The notes beneath the pieces were generated by a model. The model was not told the origin of the DNA. It saw only the letters and a program-made list of their open reading frames with translations, and made no database searches. Below, one piece after another: positions 58,080-64,000 of a DNA stretch of 64,000 nucleotides. The stretch lies in contig JBAJFE010000062.1 of assembly GCA_037903355.1 (NCBI GenBank), positions 496,001-560,000 of the forward strand. The letters are read 5' to 3'. Every line of letters begins with the position of its first letter. Position 1 is the first letter of the stretch. The stretch is from Trichuris trichiura (Eukaryota; Nematoda; Enoplea; Trichinellida; Trichuridae). The translations under genes and the position numbers were made by a program.

Positions 58080-58906
58080 AGGCAATCACAGTCAGTTACG
58101 TACAACCGAATATTGAAAACCGTAGACAAAGAAGAACTGATAAAATTTTGCCGATAAAGTTTCGGCATTACTTTATATACGCGCAGCCTACGGATGCTTT
58201 CCGTTCTGATTCTATGAACCTTCTGTTGCGAAAAGCTCGAAAAAGTAGCGACAGAATGCATATAAGAATAGCTTTCCGAGAATAAAAATATTGTGTTTGA
58301 TAACACTTACCATCGGAAGAATCGCCCGCTGAGAGGTTCGTAGGATCGTCACCTGATGTTCCATGCAAATTTTCATCCGCAGCTGCAAGCGGCTTTCGCG
58401 CTTTCGGCTTTTCATCCTTCTCAAATCTCTTTTCATCTTGGCTACTTTCCGTTTCGCAATTCCACGGAATTTTAGAAGACATAGCATCTTCGCCGAAATT
58501 ACTAAACTCTCCGAGCCGAGAACGTTGAATTCTAAGTCTCTCCTTTGCCAAACTGCTGAACGATACTGCCTCTTTATTGCCTTGATCTGTTTCCCAGTGG
58601 ACCTGCTTTTTATCACTTTTGCTCTCCGCTCGAGCCACTAAGGAAACAGGAATATTATAAACATAGACAAACGTTTGATAAAAGCTGCAAAGAGTTCAAA
58701 CGGTGAAATGAAGCTGATATCACTTACAAGAAGGGTCCAACAGACGACTCTTCAACACAGCACTTCCGCTCGTCTGCGCAACTCTGCTATACGGTAGGCT
58801 GCTTTCTAAAGACATAGCGTAAAGCGGGAAACAGCAGCGCTCGGCAAGTCGTGCGATTACCTGACGAGGTTTTGCTTGAGCCCTTCTGCAACTGCTTGGG
58901 CGCCAT
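58080..58906 (-). CDS. Disordered charged protein, unknown
   Basis: Exons join in phase: 58906 start (MAPKQLQKGSSKTSS), an exon with ESSLPYSRVAQTSGSAVLKS, a larger exon after a CCTTAG acceptor (ARAESKSDKKQVHWE, then SSLAKERLRIQRSRLGEFSN, GEDAMSSKIPWN, KDEKPKARKPLAAADEN), and a last exon starting KVHRIRTESIRRLRVYKVM. The protein is rich in Lys, Glu, Ser and Arg with little hydrophobic core, so probably mostly disordered. No domain recognised. The exon structure supports a real gene; the frame used in the first exon is chosen because it splices cleanly. Confidence 0.5.
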
Positions 58907-59546
58907 GCTGGCAAAAAGTTTCGAATGATAACCTGAAGACCATTTCTCGTCAATTCGCCGGCAGTCCAACAATGCGTCATATTTGGTTTAATTTTCATTA
59001 CACCGCAGCTAATCTCCAATAAGCTTTAAATACAAAATTACGCTTTCCGCAATGGAAATGAAACCAAACAATTTCCGACAACTACAGATACTAACGAACC
59101 TGCATTTTATATATTACCGTATACCAGATAATAAAAGAAAAAGCTCCTCTTCGCTTTGGGCTTCAATTCTGTTCCGTTAGTCATTTCTGAACTTTTATAT
59201 TCCCGCTAAGAGTTTTTTTTTGATTTCAATTTAACTTGGGTTTCGCACTAATCAATTTTAAGTGCGGAAGTACAACAGTTTCGAACTTGCATGTTTTCAA
59301 GCCATTAAAAATGAAGTTCGGAGGCGCATTTGCGCTTCGGCAAATGGCGAACTGAGTGCATTCGTTATAAACGGAGACGCGCGTATGTTAGACGAAAAGT
59401 TGCCGATGCTTCTCATGTAGTAATCAAGTTCCGTAAAGTAACGTAAAACGCGTTGGCTCTTAAAAAATTAATTTGCCGGAGAAATTGTACAAACATTGAA
59501 AACCTAACCTAATTTTAATTTCTACTTCTTTTACTAGCATGCGAAG
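58907..59546. other. Short intergenic region
   Basis: No coding signal beyond antisense frames of the neighbouring gene; presumably the promoter of the disordered-protein gene and the 3' flank of the secreted protein gene. Confidence 0.4.
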
Positions 59547-60673
59547 TTAGACTTTGCTACATTGTTTGGAAGCGCAGTCATTTTCGGTTAGCATTTCTTT
59601 CTGTTTTTCCCATATTCGACCAAATGGATTTATAGCCGACAAATGATGACCGTATACTACTCGTATAGGTATGTGCTTGCCCAACATTGTTCCTCCAAGC
59701 GGGAAACGCAGTTCGACGTCCGGGTCGTATGTTTTGACGGGAAAGTCGATCAAACCATTTAGGGCAAAATCATTGCCACGCGCGAATTCAAGAGCTAGTG
59801 CCACAGTGTGAATATACGGGTTGCAGACTGGCGGTTTGCATCGAATTGGTATATAATCTTTAGGCAGAACCAGCAGAGGCCGCTTCTGTGTCATACCTAA
59901 ATTTTGCAAAAGTTAGAAATCCACTGAACCTACCAACGTTTACACAAGTACTAACAAGCTTCACGTTCTTTTAGAAAGGTGGTTCATGGTATAAAGATAG
60001 CTACTTACCTCTTAGGCGCCGCAGAAAGGGATTAAGCGAAAGTTGAGCCACCGCTGCTTCCGTCAGGTTGTATCGATTAACGGGGCGCACCAGATGACCC
60101 CAATGGTAATACAAGTGATTTGCCGTCGCCTGAATAAAGCCTTTCAAATCCCAGAGCTTTTTTGGATCCACCGGATTTCGTATATTTAAAAAACCGTCAA
60201 TGATCTTGTCATGACCACGATTAATATCTATGCCGGTATGGAACATATGCGACATGAGGAAATCGCGTAAATCTATTGGCCTTTGGCTTTTGGGAAGCGG
60301 AAGAACTCGTGGATACCTTGAAAAGGCGCCCGTGCCGGCCATATGCGGGATTCCCAAATTTTGAGTAACGAAACCTGAAATCATGCGTAAACTAGTAAAT
60401 CTGAAAGGAAGCGTTTAGTCGTCATGTTACGCTTCCATAAAAGTAAACCCCTTTGGCGAAGGCAACTTCTTCTAGCTTCGATTAAAGCTTTACCTCGCAT
60501 TCTTTTGTAATATTTAAGACTTTCAAAAAACTCTCGCGACTGCAGAGCCGTTAAAAAGCGACAAATTACTAATAACGGACAAAAAAGGTTAAGGGTAAAC
60601 TAAATTTAAAAATTCGAATAAGCTTACCGCCTCCGTAGTGGAAGAGAACAACGAAAGCAGTTAGCAACTTCAT
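59547..60673 (-). CDS. Secreted nematode-type protein with conserved Cys-Pro motif
   Basis: Three exons in phase: the first (60673, MKLLTAFVVLFHYGGG) is a signal peptide; the second runs FVTQNLGIPHMAGTGAFSRY to PFLRRLRG, donor near 60009; the third starts MTQKRPLLVLPKDYIPIRCK, contains PPVCNPYIHTVALALEF and ends CASKQCSKV. About 250 residues. The text LPxDYxPIRCKPPxCNPY strongly recalls a family of nematode secreted proteins of unknown function that I know from C. elegans, where a His/Tyr-rich DPF segment follows (here YGHHLSAINPFGRIW). Probably extracellular or cuticle/hypodermis-associated. Function not known. Confidence 0.6.
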
Positions 60674-61104
60674 AAGAAGACTTTTTCAAAGCGAGTGGCA
60701 ATTTTGCGACATGTGCGCATGGTAGTGGATGGTCACTTTAGGTCAAAAGGCTGCCTAGTATTACCTGAGCGGGCAGTAGGCTAAATTATACAAGGAAGTC
60801 ACTGCTCGCCTACTTTTCAAAGTTCAAGTTCAGTATTACGTCATAGATACAGAAAGTGCGCGCTATCTTCCCCTGAAACGATTCAGCCATTGCCTTATCG
60901 TCGCAAACCAACGCAGCTGAAAACAGGTGGTCACATTTTCTTGTCTGCAACATGATCGCTGCGTGGTATAAACAATTATGAAAATTTGAATTACGGTAGC
61001 GGTAATTAGTTAACGTTTTTCTAAAAATTGTTATTTATGAAAACCGGCTATACCAATCTTCAAGTAAGCGTCGTGAATGAATGCCTTTTTTTATTTTGTT
61101 CGAA
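60674..61104. other. Short intergenic region
   Basis: Promoter of the secreted protein gene and 3' flank of MKS1. I see no X-box-like or other clear motif. Confidence 0.4.
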
Positions 61105-64000
61105 TTATAACTTCGACAAGCGGAGATGCCATTGGCGAACAACTCTTTGCCGTGCGGTAATCATTTTCTGCCTTGCACGCTGGAAGGCTTCTAAAACTTG
61201 AAGTATGCTTGAATTCCAACCGGTCGATGGCCTGCAAATGGAGTTCATACGAAAAACAAAGTTCAGAAAAAGGCTGAAACAACCTGAGTCCATGAGGAAG
61301 CGAGCCGTAGCGAATAAAGCTTCGCTTGCAGCAACCAGCAAATTCCCTTAAAAGTACAAACCGTCAGTCCAGTCCAGTCCAAATTTAGGTCTAACCTGCA
61401 TTGATGAATGCTATAGAAATTTATTTTCACATCTCCACCGGATACTGTTTGAAAATCGATTTTCTTTCGTGCGTGGTCGTCCTGCAATGCCATTACAATC
61501 AGGAAACGAAAAATAAATACATAATGGCTTTAAAGTAGCAGTAGTGGAAACGCTGCTTGATAAGAGAAAGGAATTGCAGACTGTTATTTCAAGAAAAACA
61601 AAATGTGCACAAAATAAATAAGTGTTCTTTGCTTGCTGAAGAATACAACGTTATCAGCGCTAACAAGGCAGCAATTGTTGCTTTTCGCCAAAAGCTACGA
61701 AATTAACCCGCTTCAAAATAGCTACTGTAAGTTCGACATCGACAGTTGGACTTAAATCGTTTTCGCATCTGGCAAACACTTCCTACCTTCAGAGATTTCA
61801 CATAGCGGCTCATCGTAATGGATTCCAGCTGTGTTGACCCTCCAAGAAAGAAACGTTGCAAATATTCCACTCTTTCCATGACTGGTCGCCATGTTTTCAC
61901 CACGTATTGTTCACGACCTGCAAGCAGCGTTCATCAAGCGAAATATTACTCGTACAGTAATATGAAAGCGGTAAAACGAAGTGAACTAATAAGTCACCTG
62001 GAGCGCGAGGCAATTCTACATATCCGTATCCTTCCAATCTGTAGCGAGACAAACTATCCATGGACATAACTGCAATAAACAGCAGCGGCCATTCTGGATG
62101 TTCTAAATTACGGTATATGCATGAAACAGGATAATAAGTAGCAACTTGCGTTCTACAATGCTTTGCTTCTTTTCAATCATTGCTACTTTATTTAATTACT
62201 CCTTCTTTAAGCTTAAACAGCCCCAACAGAAACTAAATTGACATATAAGTTGCAACGTGAGTGCCTCGGAACAAAAATGGTTGCGATGGTATTTGAAAAT
62301 CAGCAACAGACTACCGAAATAAACAAATGTGAACCGTCGCAACCTGCAATGCTCAAAGGTTAACACCCGTAAAAAAATGCTATATGGCCTTTGGATGTTA
62401 TTCAAAGCTTACTTTAACTTTTAAAAATTCAAGTTATTCTACCTGTTCTTGAGCACTGATTAAGGTCTTACTGTAAATTAATCTGCCCTTGCGCCTCTTT
62501 ATGATATAAAATCGAATAGCCGAAAGTCATTCCACCCACCGTCAGAGACTTTATAATGCTTCAAGTCGAGCAAAAGCTCAAACTCCAAAGGCATACCAAA
62601 GTAGGCAACCATACCCGCCTTCTGAAAAGCTCACAAAAGACGTCATAGTCCAAGCGGTTCCCTAAATGCGTACCGGCACGTACGTAGTTGAAGACAGTTG
62701 CGTCACTCCGATACGTTTGTCCGTCTGGGAGGCCCAACCTGCAAATGATGACCCGGCGAGTCAACGGACGCAACAAGCGCGTACTTACCTTTCGGGATTT
62801 CAAGGCAGTATTCAATAAACAAGTTGCTGTACTCAAAGTTTACCGCGCTTTCTACAAGCAAATGCATAGCTACCGTAAGAATTTATTGCGCTAAGGTTCA
62901 TTTCACCTATTTCTCCAAGCAGAAAAATTCTTAGACAGCCTTCCGCGGGAATGTCGAAGTCGTAGGACAATCGGAGTTCACTCGAACGAGACAAGTCAAC
63001 CTGAAATCGATTTTATCTCAAACTGGAAAGTGTTTATAAGTAATAGCAACGTGAACCATCAAGGATACGTACTAGAAATATTAATAAAATTTTACAAATA
63101 ACAGTTGGAAATGCTAGAATTTGTGTGCAGCTTTATTCGCCTGCGTACGGCGTCGTAAAATCATTTATGCTCAGCTTGTATGCTAATGTATCGAATTACA
63201 AGGCGGGATGATAAAATTTCTAAGCTAACCTTGGCTTTCGCGCCTTTCGACTCATCCTGCTTCTCAATAACTTCAGAGACATCTTGTACTGTATAATAAT
63301 AAGTGCCGGTTCTGCCATAAATCAAATAAGGCTCTTCAGCCTGATCGTTGAAATCAGGCGTCACTCGCAAGTAGCAATCGTCAATCAATTCCAGCGTGCA
63401 CAAGACGATCTCATCCCTTTTGTCGTAAGTTTTAGTCTTCAAGTCACCAAGATAGGCCATTATGCACATTTTCTGTATACTGCTACGTCCAGGAAGGTTA
63501 TTTTTGCATAGAGCCATCCTGACAGGCATTTCTACGACGGGATTTTGCTTGGTTGATAAGCTGAAATGTTGAGGTGGAAACGTAATTAAGAAAGGCTTGT
63601 TTACTCTTGAAAAGACGGTTCTCTTCCATCTTTCCGCTTGTGGATTTGCCTAATTCTTCTTGGCTTGCAGCAATCCATCTTTAAAATCACATTACAACCT
63701 GAGAAGGCATAATCAACTATTACCGCGTGAGCATCCTCCCTACGAGCAGCGTGTACCGTACTGAACAATCTATTAGTAAGGTCTTGAGAAACTTCTCGAC
63801 CAGCCTCACTTGACGTTGCAACTACTTCATCCAAATTCTAAATTTAAAAAGTTATGCTTCTCCCTCTCTTCATTACTAAAGGTTATCGCAGTTTGGTTTA
63901 CTTGAGAAAAATGTCATTTCGACTTTCCAGTTGAAGAAGCGTAAAGCGGTTAACAAACGTTCAGTATGTCGTCAAAAACGATCCTCAAACTCACTACCGC
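61105..64000 (-). CDS. MKS1: Meckel syndrome protein 1 homologue (5' end beyond window)
   Basis: Exons on the minus strand in the order of MKS1: LDEVVATSSEAGREVSQDL (63.8 kb), QKMCIMAYLGDLKTKTYDKR, EIVLCTLELIDDCYLRVTPD, RTGTYYYTVQDVSEVIE, RLSYDFDIPAEGCLRIFLLG, FEYSNLFIEYCLEIPK, then YRLEGYGYVELPRAPG, TWRPVMERVEYLQRFFLGGS, SGGDVKINFYSIHQC and at the end LQVLEAFQRARQKMITARQR. The GYG..LP..PG plus TWRP..LxRFFxGGSxxLE segment is the B9 domain of MKS1, and the C-terminal VLEAFxRARxxM helix is also family-specific. MKS1 acts with the other B9 proteins at the ciliary transition zone as part of the membrane diffusion barrier. The N-terminal exons and promoter lie past the right edge. Several exons are very short, so some borders are uncertain. 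Confidence 0.82.

Noticed and set aside
1..64000. CRISPR arrays, bacterial operons, phage or toxin systems
   Set aside because: No regularly spaced repeats and no prokaryotic gene organisation; all recognisable genes are animal genes with spliceosomal introns.

Overview
The window reads as nuclear DNA of a clade I (enoplean) nematode, most likely a whipworm (Trichuris) or close relative. It is moderately AT-rich, has very short introns (about 45-60 nt, mixed with a few of 0.5-1.1 kb), no operons of bacterial type, and clear animal genes: NeuroD/CND-1, SOAT, IFT172, MKS1, ARPC3, EXOSC9 and NELF-E. The species call is inference from gene content and intron style; no search was run.

Layout. (1) 0-6 kb: a foldback element, a three-exon secreted candidate gene, and a NUDT9-like gene whose Nudix box is not recognisable. 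(2) 6-20.4 kb: a tandem array with three copies of a 354-residue secreted cysteine-repeat protein (MIG-18-like, fibronectin-I type) on the minus strand, set in about 5-kb repeated units. The coding parts are nearly identical while the spacers have drifted a lot; the middle copy carries a 1-nt frameshift and its 3' flank holds a second foldback element. (3) 22-30 kb, minus strand: an intronless NeuroD-family bHLH gene, an orphan exon near 24.3 kb, and a multi-exon sterol O-acyltransferase gene. (4) 32.6-33.8 kb: the first of two diverged PAIP1/MIF4G-like genes. (5) 35.6-48.3 kb: IFT172 (minus) head-to-head with ARPC3 (plus); a perfect RFX/DAF-19 X-box lies about 20 nt from the IFT172 start codon. 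(6) 49-61 kb, minus: second PAIP1-like gene, EXOSC9, NELF-E, a disordered protein, and a secreted nematode-type protein. (7) 61.1-64 kb: MKS1, running off the right edge.

Functional themes: two ciliary genes (IFT172 transport, MKS1 transition zone) lie 15 kb apart; RNA and transcription functions (EXOSC9, NELF-E, PAIP1-like pair) share the right half. The most unusual structure is the MIG-18-like array, which looks like concerted evolution confined to the coding tracts. Exon borders given here come from GT-AG (once GC-AG) signals, reading-frame phase and remembered family alignments, without transcript support.
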